Of a stretch of DNA of 64,000 nucleotides, positions 1-44,475 are shown piece by piece (position 1 is the first letter of the stretch; the number at the start of each line of letters is the position of its first letter). The notes under the pieces are model-generated. The model saw only the letters and a list, made by a program, of their open reading frames with translations, did no database searches and was not told where the DNA came from. The DNA lies in contig NW_003132848.1 of NCBI RefSeq assembly GCF_000003605.2, forward strand, positions 72,510 to 136,509, read 5' to 3'. The stretch comes from Saccoglossus kowalevskii. Lineage: Eukaryota > Hemichordata > Enteropneusta > Harrimaniidae. The translations under genes and the position numbers were made by a program.

Positions 1-2945
1 ACGCACGCACGCAGGGAGGTCAAAACATAAGTCCCCGTTTTCGGACTGCGTCCGAACGGGGACTAAACATTACGTGCATATTCAACAGAGACTTGTTCAT
101 CTCCCTGCCAAGTTTCATAGATATCTGCTTCGGAATGTCTGAAAATATGTCAGATTTAAAGGAAACTTCACAGACGGAGACCGGAAATAAACTATACTAC
201 ACTTTTCAGGCTGTGTCTGAAATTGGGACTAAAAATGGGGAATAACCAATCGGATACACAATACAATAATAGGTTTTAACAACGTTTTATTGGAAATTTA
301 TTTTAGGACACGACAACAAAAAAACGAGGTCTGATAGCTCCTTAAAAGACAATATATGTTATAATATTAGAGTAAAAACATAAACAGAACTGAAGACACT
401 TTGACAAATAATATTGTATTTAAAAAGACTATAATCTACACTAAATAGCTGGAAAACGATTTAGGAAGTGTTGTTTAATAATTTAGGCATTACTCAGAAA
501 ATACAGACAGATACATTTGTTCACAAATAAAATATATGAAGTGATGATCATTTTTTGATCACGTTATACTACACATCAAGATGTTTTCTAAGAAAGTAAA
601 AATGACATAATCAAGTTGGGGTAATTTAAAACATGATTGCTCAGCTCTTCCGCAATTTTGAAATATGCAAATTTAAAAAAAATGTATGAAATATATATTA
701 AAAAATAAAAGTTTCAAAACTCGGTTGATCTAAACTAACAGTTAAAATAAATTATCGCCAATGTTATTTGCATAATTGTTAGTCAATAATGTGTTTCATT
801 GTCAATAAATGTAAAGTTGCAGTTAGTTTGCCTGTACCGAGTGGTTCTAGCCACAAGCATCTATAAATAACATGCTGCGCTTTGGGTGCATTTAACATAA
901 ACAAGAATTTCCTCATAAATGTTGAAAAGTTCAAAGAAATATAAATTTTTTGGGATGAAGTTTAGCACCAGTCAGTCTGAATAGCACCATTATCACAAGA
1001 AAAGTAACAAGAAACATCAAACTCCTAGGGAGTCTAAAGGGTAACTTAATGTGACTGAATCTATCAGTGCTTCTCAGTATGAAGTTTCCCCAAGTTCACT
1101 AATTGTACTAAAATGAAATTACTGAGCATAATAATAGAAGCACACTTACCCAACCCGTGTAACATTTTGATTTTTTGGAGTTGCACATGCCAAGCCAGCC
1201 GGAGGTATTAGTATTTAAAATATCTAAACTATGTATTGTTTTAAAATATGAAATATAAATTTAATAATATACGACCACATAAAATGTAAGAAAATCTGAC
1301 AGTATAAATAAAATGGGTAGAAATTATACACAAGCACTGAGGCGTAATATACATTAAGTATCTGTGTTGTGTACCAGTAAGTGGTGCACATACTATCCAT
1401 GTTATATTTTAATTCTATAATTGAGGAGTTTGGAAACTTATTTTTTTTTTAATTATCTGTATAATTGAAAACATGTGAACTTCTACCGTATACATTACTG
1501 TACTAAAAAAAAGGCATTAAAACATTAAATATATTTTATAAAAAGTTAAAAATTTCTCTTCACCTGACAAGTTGTGGAAGAACTGTTTGGATAAAGCTGA
1601 TCCACAAACTTGCGTTTGGCATTTGTCTCTCGGTAAATTACTCTTGGCTTGTGTACTAATGTAAAACACTTATTTCATTGGAAACAAATTTAATGAATCA
1701 GAAACCGTGAAGAAGAAATCCTTAGACATTAATGCCGTTAAGATCTCATGAGCCGTGTGACTTGTTTTTGCACACAAAGTGATCCAATATCTATTCTCGT
1801 TGTGTCCACTGTTCCCTGATTTATGTAAGCATAGTATTTTGAACAGTGGACGAGTATAGAACAATATTTGAGTGGAAAAACATGTCTTGTGGCTTTTACA
1901 TTTTCAACAAAATCTTGGTCATTTGTGTTGAAAACCTATAAGTAGTCAAGTGTTTTACCGAATAATAAATATTATTTTGCGGAATCGCATTTATTTTTCT
2001 AGTAGCAATGGATTACAGTATATCCACTTTTACCTAAATGACTATACTCCTGGAGTAATTTTATTTCTAAAAAGCTGTTTTCCCACATTTTGTAATCCAT
2101 GTAACATTGCCAAATGAGGTAACACATGTCATATATAACATGGCACATATTTATGATAAAATAGGTGACAAAATGAATTTTCTAGTTGTCAAGTTCTATT
2201 AGCATATGTGTACCGTACCACAGTTCACCACATATCTGTTTATTTGGTACCACATCTTGAATCAGCATTAAATTGATAACAAGCTTATGAGACTTTAATG
2301 ATTAAAATTACAAATAATTTAAAATAATCTAAAACCTGTCCTGATTACCATGTCTATTCAAATTCAAATCTAATTTTAATAACACCATGAGGAAGATTAT
2401 GGTTTTATTGCAATGCAGGATAATATGCTGACCCACCCCTTATTCTAATGGTATAGTCCAATAAATTATCTTTTGAAAAATGTGCTGGCTGGCACAAACC
2501 ATCAGTTAAAAAAATTAGCTACATTGTTGTAAATGCAGGAATCTGTTCATACGACTTGTTCTAGAATTACATCCAAATTAATTACCTAACTAATTAGCAT
2601 GTAATTTACATAACTGTGACCTTTCACAATTTCAGTCTCATCTAAACAGGACTAAAAATGATCTGAAGTTCTTTGACAACAAGATCAATAGCAATTCTTA
2701 AACTTATTTAGCGAGCTAATGTCAAAAAATAAAATAATAACAAGAAATCATTTCAGACAGTTTAAAAATAATGTAAAAAGCTGACGTCACAAATCATGTT
2801 GCAACTAACCATATATTTCAGTAAAAACTTTTGGATAAATTTTGTGTAGGTGGAATTACTGCCCTGGAAAAAGGCTATCCTGAATTTCAGCTGGTTAAAA
2901 TTCATGAGTATTAAAAATATTTATTTTGCTTCTTTAAAAAAATAA
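1..2945. other. 3' flank / possible 3' UTR of the multiplexin gene
   Basis: AT-rich, no convincing exon or ORF on either strand. Part of it is probably 3' UTR. Several minus-strand AATAAA strings occur (for example TTTATT at 2920-2925, 2239-2244 and 1990-1995), none clearly preferred. A GC-rich hairpin repeat sits at the extreme left edge. Confidence 0.6.
31..63. repeat. GC-rich hairpin of a dispersed repeat
   Basis: GTCCCCGTTTTCGGAC, a TGC loop, then GTCCGAACGGGGAC: a near-perfect stem. A diverged copy with the same TTTTCGGAC...GACGAACGGGGACTAA pattern lies at 12711-12743, so this is part of a dispersed element rather than a local signal. Confidence 0.65.
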
Positions 2946-36171
<33,226 letters not shown>

Positions 36172-36222
36172 CTGTTGAGGAAAACAGAAAATAAATTGTA
36201 ATTTCAAATAAAATTTACTTTA

Positions 36223-36365
36223 CTGGAAGGTTAATACAGTTAAGGCCTTAGAAGGTTAATACAGTTAATGCCAGCGAAGGTAAATACAGTTAAGGCCGTA
36301 GAAGGTTAATAGTTAATGCCAGCGAAGGTAAATACAGTTAATGCCAGCGAAGGTTAATACAGTTC
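36223..36365. repeat. 25-bp tandem repeat, about 6 copies
   Basis: Unit GAAGGTTAATACAGTTAATGC then CAGC, alternating with versions reading AAGGCC(G/T)TA. Located just upstream of the TSPN exon acceptor. Confidence 0.88.
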
Positions 36366-36561
36366 TAGTAAACGTGTGATCCTTTTGAATCTACAGTAAA
36401 ATATGACCCATATTCAACTCTTCAAATACAAAAATATACTATTTATTTATTATCACTATGCATGATAAAAACATGCGCTTACAATCATTTAAGACCATTA
36501 ATCGACAACTGTAAATTTGGTGTACTTTTTCTAGCTGGCATTACCAAGGTTAACTGACAAG

Positions 36562-36747
36562 TACTGTAAAATAATTTATTTTCGCTGCAGGAAAGATTTA
36601 GTGAAAATAAAATCTAGCGAATATACTTTTTTTCCTATATTTCACATTCAACTCGTCAGAAATTAGGAAACATAAATTCCATACAAAACAGCCATATAGA
36701 CTTTTCAGCAAAAATTAATTCCAGCTAAAATAAAGTATTTTACAGTA
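36562..36747. mobile_element. MITE of the TACTGTA family
   Basis: TACTGTAAAATAATTTATTT at the left and AAAGTATTTTACAGTA at the right, 186 bp, same orientation as 19294. Lies about 390 bp upstream of the TSPN exon acceptor. Confidence 0.75.
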
Positions 36748-37035
36748 ATGAAACAATGACATTAATAATTATATTTTTTCATTAAATAGTCAGTATTTGG
36801 TATACTCAGTACATGTATGTATAACTTTTAGATAAATGTTCACAAATTTCACCAGTCAGGGGTCAAGAATATTTAAGCAGACAATTTCAAACAGCAGGCC
36901 CTGTAGGCCATTCTCAGCTGCAACTATTCCTTCACCAATGAATAGCTAGAAGTATAATTTCAAACTATAAATGCAAAAATAGTCACAGTAAATGTAAATT
37001 GAACATCAGGAAATCATACTGATATTATGTAATAG

Positions 37036-37060
37036 TATGTTACAGTACAGTACAGTACAG
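37036..37060. repeat. TACAG pentanucleotide microsatellite
   Basis: About five TACAG units (ACAGTACAGTACAGTACAG). Short; noted only because the motif matches the MITE termini. Confidence 0.7.
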
Positions 37061-38699
37061 TACCAACACAAATCAGACGAATTTTGTGATTTTTAATTTC
37101 TCCAATTTCTGAAGTGACTAAACAAGTTTGAGTTTTGCTACAAAAACCAATTTAGTATTAGCCACTGTGGCTAAAAACTATCTTATCCTCAGTGGAAGCT
37201 CAGCAATCAGTTCTATTTCATAGCAGCAAACACTACCAATATAACAATTTATATGCCATTCTAATAAATTGCGCCCTCTACAGACAAAATCATGTAGATG
37301 GCTGAAAGCAGCCTCAAACCCAATATAAGCACGAGTCGTTGTGGTGGTAGTGCTGTCATTAAAACAGTATTTTATCAATTATATTAAGACAACAATCTGT
37401 TTCTAGTGAAAACAACGTCATTGTTATGTTGAACAATTATGCCAATATATTCTGGTCAAGTCATTATAAAAGTACATGGCACTGGTGGACTAATCAGCGA
37501 TGCAAAACTATCAGAAAAACATTAATTGTTATCTTTGGTTTAAAATTTTAAGTAGTACATAAAAGCGTTTGTGTTCATTGAAATATGCATCAAGATCAAT
37601 GCACCAAGTATTTGCTCTTTTAGAAGCACATGCAAACCTAAATTGCCTGTATTGTACACTAAACCATTAACTGACCTTTGTTTATTAGCGGTATATTATA
37701 AAACACAGATGCTGCTATTATAGCAAACATGATAACATGCTACAGAAGTCGCACAGTAAGCAATATTCTTGAGATAAACTGTATTTTACATATGTATTAC
37801 AAAATTTATTACATCGCATGGAACCAACATTTAATATGACACAGTGTATTAAGCACGTGAACACTTACTCGCATACAATTTGTTAAAGTCATTTAATAAT
37901 ATATCTAAGTGGGTATTAACTTATCCAATGTATTTCAAAGTGAGAAAATTTCTTCGTTATCAAACATTCTTTATGTTTAACAATTTATCTTTCTCAGGAC
38001 CCACTCAAGGGAATCCATTTCAACGTTCGCTTCACGCTGACAGATACCTCCTTTCAAAGTACGGTCACTTTGTATAGTTCTTAACAATGCCACACACAAC
38101 CTATCAACTGTCACCGGACCGTTTTAAGATAAGCCAGAACCCCAGCAAGAGAACTGATACTGTGTCCGTTTCTGGTCAATTTGACTCGTGAGGGCCCTCA
38201 GCGATGGTTGATAATGACCAACTTCCGATGCCCAATTCAGGCCCGCAACTAGGGCATGATACATTCAACAAACCATGCCAGCATTTCTAAAAACGTCAGG
38301 AAGCAAAACAGACCAATAAGAAACCATTTGTTAACTATCATTCACTATAACATTGTCAGTATCCCCCATGTGTTGCTATCCATACTATAAGTAACGCATG
38401 GATACTGTTTTGTAATTGTAACATTGTAAGAAAGCATAGAGAACCCCCTACCATTCTCTGTACCTAATTAAGTTTTTGCAATGAGATCAAATTGGTATGA
38501 GAATAAGGAATACTAATATTACATTTTCAGTTTACATGTTATCAAACCAGCTTCAGCATAGAAATTCTTTATTGTACAACTCCAGAATAAAGTAATCTGT
38601 TATTAATGTACATACAGTGAGGGACAAGAATAAATAAAAATACAATTCATACAAGTTTAATATCGTATCCACTCGTTACAACAGCGGAAAATAAAAATC

Positions 38700-38872
38700 T
38701 TCTGTAAAATACTTTATTTTAGCTGGAATTAATTTTCGCTGAGAGACTTTTGGGTGGAATTTTTTCCACTGATTTTTGAGAGTTGAATGTAAAATTTAAG
38801 AAAAACAGTATATCTGCTGGATTTTATTTTCACTGAATCATTCGTTCAGCAAAAATAAAGTATTTTACAGTA
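38700..38872. mobile_element. MITE of the TACTGTA family, reverse orientation
   Basis: CTGTAAAATACTTTATTTTA at the left, AAAGTATTTTACAGTA at the right; interior reads reversed relative to 19294 (ACTGATTTTTGAGAGTTGAA). Confidence 0.72.
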
Positions 38873-40003
38873 ATCAAAAAAGTTCCCATCATGCTCTTGA
38901 GCAGCTATGATTATCAAGATTAATTTAAAATAATTGAGTTTCTCTTGATGCTCTTTGATATTACGTATATTCTGTGTCCTTAGCTCTTAGTTCAAGCCAT
39001 GCTTGCAGAATTCCAAACATAGTGGCTTCAAAAATAACTTTCATTTAATGAGAGAATAAACCATCAATAAAAGCACAAACCATAACTAAAGTTTCTCGTA
39101 AAACACCCATACTATAAACATGAGGCAACACGCAAGAAAAACAAAAGTTTAGGCAGAAGCCACCACTAGGTGGTCACAAAGACAACACTGAAGTAAATAA
39201 ATTTCTAAAACTCAATACGAAATAATAGCATTTACTGCTATATAAACCAGTTTAAAAAGTCAGTATATCACCATTTTGTAACTAATTTGACAAATACTAA
39301 CATTAAGGTTGCTTAATACAGTTTCCCAAACATGGTGGGTTCAAAGTGGTCATGGAGGGTTTTTTGTGCAAGAACATGTTCTGTATTGCCCATTACTGAA
39401 GTTGTCACATCTTTACAAATAGTTACATACAATTGTTTATTTTTTCCAAAATGTAGTTTCAGATGCATTGTTTCATTAACCCAAGTTTAAAAAAAAAATC
39501 AAAAGATTGGGCTGTGTTTAACAACCCCCATAGTAATGGTACCCTCATTTTCTCCCCCACCTTGTAATAGTAATATCTATTCACAAAATATAGAAAAATT
39601 CTATAGACTTGTGTAAAACTGTATAGAGCCACCTTAATATTGTTAATTGATAGAGACAGGTGGGTGCTGAGAACAAACTATTTCTGCTCCTGACATCAAC
39701 ATACCATTAAATGACTACATGGAATAACTCCACACTCTCCTGCATATTTTCCAGAATTCTCAACTTATTTGATACATTCACTGAACATAATGACATAATA
39801 TTTTTGTTGGTTGATACATATACTAGTTGAGACCATATTGCATCTTGGTGGGTTATCGAAAAGTACTAAGAATATGCCTCATTTTCCATAGAAATTTTCT
39901 GCTACTAGTAATTATAAGGCATTGTGATTGGTGAAGTTTTTAAGTATCATTCGAAATTCATATAACATTTAATAGAGATAAATAAAATATTCACAGATTT
40001 CTG

Positions 40004-40210
40004 AATTGTAATAAAGTTCTGCTTGGAATTAATTTTTGCTATTTTTACTGAAAGAATGATTCATTGAAAATAAAGTTCAGCAAATATACCTTTTTTTCTA
40101 TATTTTAAATTCGAGTTGCCAAAAATCAGTGAAAATCAATTCCATACAAAACATCTAAACAGTCTTTTCAGTGAAAATTAATTCCAGCTAAAATAAAGTA
40201 TTTTACAGTA
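40004..40210. mobile_element. MITE of the TACTGTA family, left end eroded
   Basis: The left end is diverged (TTGTAATAAAGTTCTGCTTG); the interior and the right end AAAGTATTTTACAGTA are intact. Same orientation as 19294. Confidence 0.68.
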
Positions 40211-41388
40211 GTTAGTTTATGCCAACTTAAAATAAAGTACCATACTTGCTCTAATAGTAAAACAGTTGTATTTATTGTAGATTAAATTATTGACAGACTT
40301 ATTACCATCCTTTTACCTACGTTTATGTAAACACATATTTGTACTCTATTAATAAAGAAAATACAGTACTTAATATGTCAACCCTATTTCAGGTCAAAAT
40401 AAAGTAAATTTGCTCTAGCTGAAGTGAATGTGAAAGACTTTATTCTATCCTGAATTCATTGAAATTTTAACTATCTATACATTTCAGATATTTACGTAAT
40501 CACATGCGCTAATGATAAAGTAGATACTGTACGGCACTAAATATATCAATCTTATTTCAAACTAAAATAAAGAGTGCACAAGAACAGAGCCTAAGAATCT
40601 AGCATAAAATACAACCAGAAATGAATCGAATCTTTTCTAGGAAGATCCATGAATAATGAAAATCATTAAAATACACACACGCACAAATAACTCACGACCA
40701 AGCAAGCTAATGGCCACCCCTTGCCTGCTCCTGTTCAGTTACTGGTATTAATCAAAGGCTATCAACAAAATGGCCATTAAGACCTACATCGTTGAATTTA
40801 TTACCAATGGATCATCCTTTGAAATAGCAGAATGCATCAGAAGAGGAAAAAGTCATTAGCTGGGCAATTAAGCCAATCATTTATGTAATAGACAACACTC
40901 GGCCATCACATTCACAAACATCTGCGCTTTTTATTGCTCACCCTGGTCAAAATTTGCTTAGTGATTACCATTTCTTCTGGGTTTTATTTTTGTGTGTTCA
41001 TGTGTGTTACCTAACCTTCGGTGTCATTTCCTTTTTGACCACAGAGATTGTAAAGCAGATCACGATGGAGAGTGAAGAGAAACAGCATAAAGTCATCAAG
41101 AAGGCATATCAAACAGGCAACTGTCTAGACTGTGTTGCCCACACATTCAGCCATAATGGTTTTTGAATTCTCTAGCTTGCTGCCTCTTGGTGGCGCTAAA
41201 CAATATAGCTCGTCAGCTAAAAATTGTATGTAAATAAAATATTGTATTACTGGTAGCTGACTACCTATACTACATTTTGTACTATTAACTTCCAAATGTA
41301 AGCAATGTGAAAGGCTACAAGAGTCGACTTTAGGGGGTTAAAAACACCAGCTCCCTCCGAAAATGTGCACAAAATATATAGTGTAAAA

Positions 41389-41779
41389 TACTGTGGAATA
41401 CTTTATTTTAGCTGGATTTAATTTTCGCTGAAAAGGTATTTTGGGTGTTTTGTCTGGAATACATTTTCACTGATTTTTGATGAGTTTAATGTGAAATACA
41501 GGAAAAAAGTATATTCGGTCGATTTTATTTTCACGGAATCATCCCTTTAGCGAAAATAAATTCCAAGCGAAAATAAAGTATTCTACAGTACTTTACTTTA
41601 GCTGGATTTAATTTTCGCTGAAAAAGTATTTTGGGTGTTTTGTCTGGAATACATTTTCACTGATTTTTGATGAGTTGAATATGAAATATTGGAAAAAAAG
41701 ATTTAATATTTCACTGAATCATCCCTACAGGGAAAATAACGAAAATTAATTCGAGGCGAAAATAAAGTATTTTACAGTA
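41389..41779. mobile_element. Two head-to-tail TACTGTA-family MITEs sharing a terminus
   Basis: Copy 1 runs 41389-41590 and copy 2 41584-41779, sharing the TACAGTA at 41584-41590. The interiors are near-identical (GGATTTAATTTTCGCTGAAA, TATTTTGGGTGTTTTGTCTG), so the pair arose by tandem duplication, or by insertion of one at the TA end of the other. Reverse orientation to 19294. Confidence 0.75.
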
Positions 41780-42084
41780 CTATTCATTTCAAAAGTATTT
41801 TATACGTTAATGTTGTTTTTTTAATTTAATTTCAGGTAAAACTGAAATAAAGACTGAAAGACATTGGGGGGGGGTATCTAATACTGATAGTCACAATGAA
41901 ATGTACGAGTAAACACACATAAAGTGCAGGATTTTTTGTACTCTTACGACAGAAATGTCAAGTACTTGATAGACATATGAACTGACAAGTAACCTGACTA
42001 TAAACAGTTTTTGTAATGCTCTTGACTGCACAGTAATCATGCCATCTAACATTTAGTGATCTTGACCTTCAGTGATTCTAGTGG

Positions 42085-42771
42085 CGTTCACGTTAGAGAT
42101 CTCGGCACGTGCTGAGACTCGGGCCGAGTCGACACGTGCCGAAACTCAGGGCCGAGTCGACACGTGCCGAAAATTGTGTGTAAACGGTCGGGACCGAGTC
42201 GGCACGTGCCGAAAAGAACTCTATCTCGGTCCCGATGGATGCTTGGGACCGAAACTCGGCACGTGCCGAGATTTACTGCCTGAATGCTCGGCACGAGCCA
42301 AAATCACGCCCTCGGTGGTAAATTTAAGAAAAACATAAGTTGATTGATACTCGCATGAAATGACGACAGGAAATTCGGATATACTAGTAGATGGTCGGAT
42401 GCTGTAGTAATGAATGCAAACCGTCATCAGCGACGCATATTTATGTGCTGCTACAACCTCTATTTTCTTGCACATTTTACATTGACGTGAAAAAAATAAT
42501 TGTGTTTCGAATCTTCTTTGCCGTTCATGTGCACGATGGCTCGTAATAAACACCATTGCAACAAATGGATATAATTTCACTATAACAGTTATTATTATCA
42601 TCATATGCATATCGTTTGGGCCAACAGATCGACGAATGAGAGCGTGATTTCGGCACGAGCCCAGTCGGCCCTAAGTGGGTCCTGAATAATGTGAACACAA
42701 CTGCTGTAATCCCTCTGCAAACACAACTGATTAAAAATGTCGGCACGTGCTGAGATCCCGTAACGTGAACG
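42085..42771. mobile_element. GC-rich, CACGTG-rich terminal-inverted-repeat element, about 0.69 kb
   Basis: Left end CGTTCACGTTA (42085-42095) and right end TAACGTGAACG (42761-42771) are perfect inverted repeats, continued imperfectly inward to CTCGGCACGTGCTGAG and GGCACGTGCTGAGATC. The left 220 bp are strongly GC-rich in an AT-rich region and contain five CACGTG palindromes, mostly as CGGCACGTGCCG; a sixth is at the right end. No coding capacity, so it looks like a non-autonomous DNA transposon. The target-site duplication is not clear (TAG on both sides is possible). Confidence 0.6.
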
Positions 42772-43052
42772 TAGGAATAGTCAGAACTTTTATTTCATTT
42801 ATCCATAGTAAAGGTAAAGGTCATGTTAAGGTCATGTAAAGCAGCAAGCTGGCCAGTACAAAGGACCAAACACATAATAATGCAGCAGTCTTTCTTATAG
42901 TTAAAACAACAATTCCCACCACAAAAGAGTTGAATAGTGAAATCTGGCTAAACTAGTTAACTAATAATTCCAAAATATTTGTAGTGGAAAATCCAATCCG
43001 AGGTATTATTGCATTGTGCCACTATGGTTCAACTAGTGGTGCAGTACCACAA

Positions 43053-43244
43053 TACTGTAAAATACTTTATTTTATCTGGAATAAATTTTTGCTGATAAGA
43101 ATTTGTTTTTGTATGGAATTTATTTTCACTGATTTTTGACAATATGAATGTAAAATATAGGAAAAAGGTACTGGTATATTCGCTGGATTTTATTTTTACT
43201 GTATCATTCCTTCAGCAAAAATTAATTCCAAACAAAAATAAATT
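43053..43244. mobile_element. MITE of the TACTGTA family, reverse orientation
   Basis: TACTGTAAAATACTTTATTT at the left; the right end is diverged and replaced by a G-rich run after ACAAAAATAAATTAGG. Interior matches the 41389 copies. Confidence 0.68.
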
Positions 43245-44285
43245 AGGGGGGGTAATCCTTATTAGTGGTGCGATACCACAATATTTGAACAAAATTGAAA
43301 TTCATGAATTTCAAATTAATTACTTCACATGTATTTATTTAGGCTTCACCTTCATAGAAATCATAACAAATTTTGGAAGTATGACAAACACACTGACAGG
43401 AAGATAAAACGGAGGTTGGCACCTATGCACAGTATCTTCCCAGGATAACTTTTCTTTTATATCTTATTAAAAGCAAATCCCAAATTCCTCAAAATGTATA
43501 GATATATGACAAGAAATTATTGGGAAAGTTTAATCAGTATCGTGATGGTTCAACTAGACATACACCACAATAGGTCACAGTAAGAGCATACTCAGTCACC
43601 ATCTTAAAATACATCAGAGACAAGTCTCCATCCTCTCAGGAAACAACAATAATAAACAAATTACTTCCGCCACCCAAGGAAGAGCTCTCCAGAAAATGTA
43701 ACCAATGCAGTGTGTCAGTTGGAATTCAAGTAGGTCTATTTCTTAGCTGCTGTATACACAAATAAATTTTGCAGCAAAGATGTTGAACGGAGACAAACGC
43801 ACACAAAAAAATGGGTGGGGGAGTACATGTACATGTATCAGGCCACCATGAAAAGATGCATGGAAACAAATCATGTTTTCTTTTTCAAATCAGAGTTCAC
43901 TGGAATGCTGATATCCAGGAGTCTTAAGTTTTAGGAGCTTATCTCGAGAACACACTGCTGTTGTGTAATCTATAGATGCCATTTTGTTTACAAAGTGTGC
44001 TGAAACATGCAACATGCCTGTATGGTCAAGTTACATCATCAAAGGAAATTGAGGTTATAGACAAAAAAAATGCGGTAATCTCAAATCTATATGTAAGATA
44101 CTACTCTACAGCAAATGACTTCAGTTTAATTTTTGTTTATTATTTTTTGTAAAAAGGTTTGTAGAAATTTAGTCTGCCAAATAATTTATTTTGTTATCTT
44201 TCTGAAAATGTGAAGTTCTGAGCTAAAACGTCAGGTACAGATAGACACGTTGTCAGCTAAACCCAGCCTTGTACATTAATTGATC

Positions 44286-44475
44286 CACTGTAAAATATTT
44301 GCGCTTGGAATTTATTTTCTCCATTTTGCTGAAGGAATGATTCAGTGAAAATAAAATCCAGCGAATATACATGTTTTCCTATATTTTACATTAAACTCGT
44401 CACAAATCAGTGAAAATAAATTCTACACAAAACACTCAAAAAGTCTTTCCAGCTAAAATAAAGTATTTTACAGTA
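44286..44475. mobile_element. MITE of the TACTGTA family
   Basis: CACTGTAAAATATTTGCGCT at the left, AAAGTATTTTACAGTA at the right, interior CCAGCGAATATAC, orientation as 19294. Confidence 0.72.

Larger units (their letters stand above)
36172..42084. other. 5' intron of the multiplexin gene (proximal part)
   Basis: No exon found on the minus strand that ends in phase 1 with a plausible signal peptide, and no convincing gene on the plus strand. Besides the listed repeats and MITEs this is AT-rich unique-looking DNA. Confidence 0.6.

Noticed and set aside
2920-2925. AATAAA (minus strand) as the multiplexin polyadenylation signal
   Set aside because: Only 20 bases after the stop codon and one of many such strings in AT-rich flank; left undecided rather than annotated.
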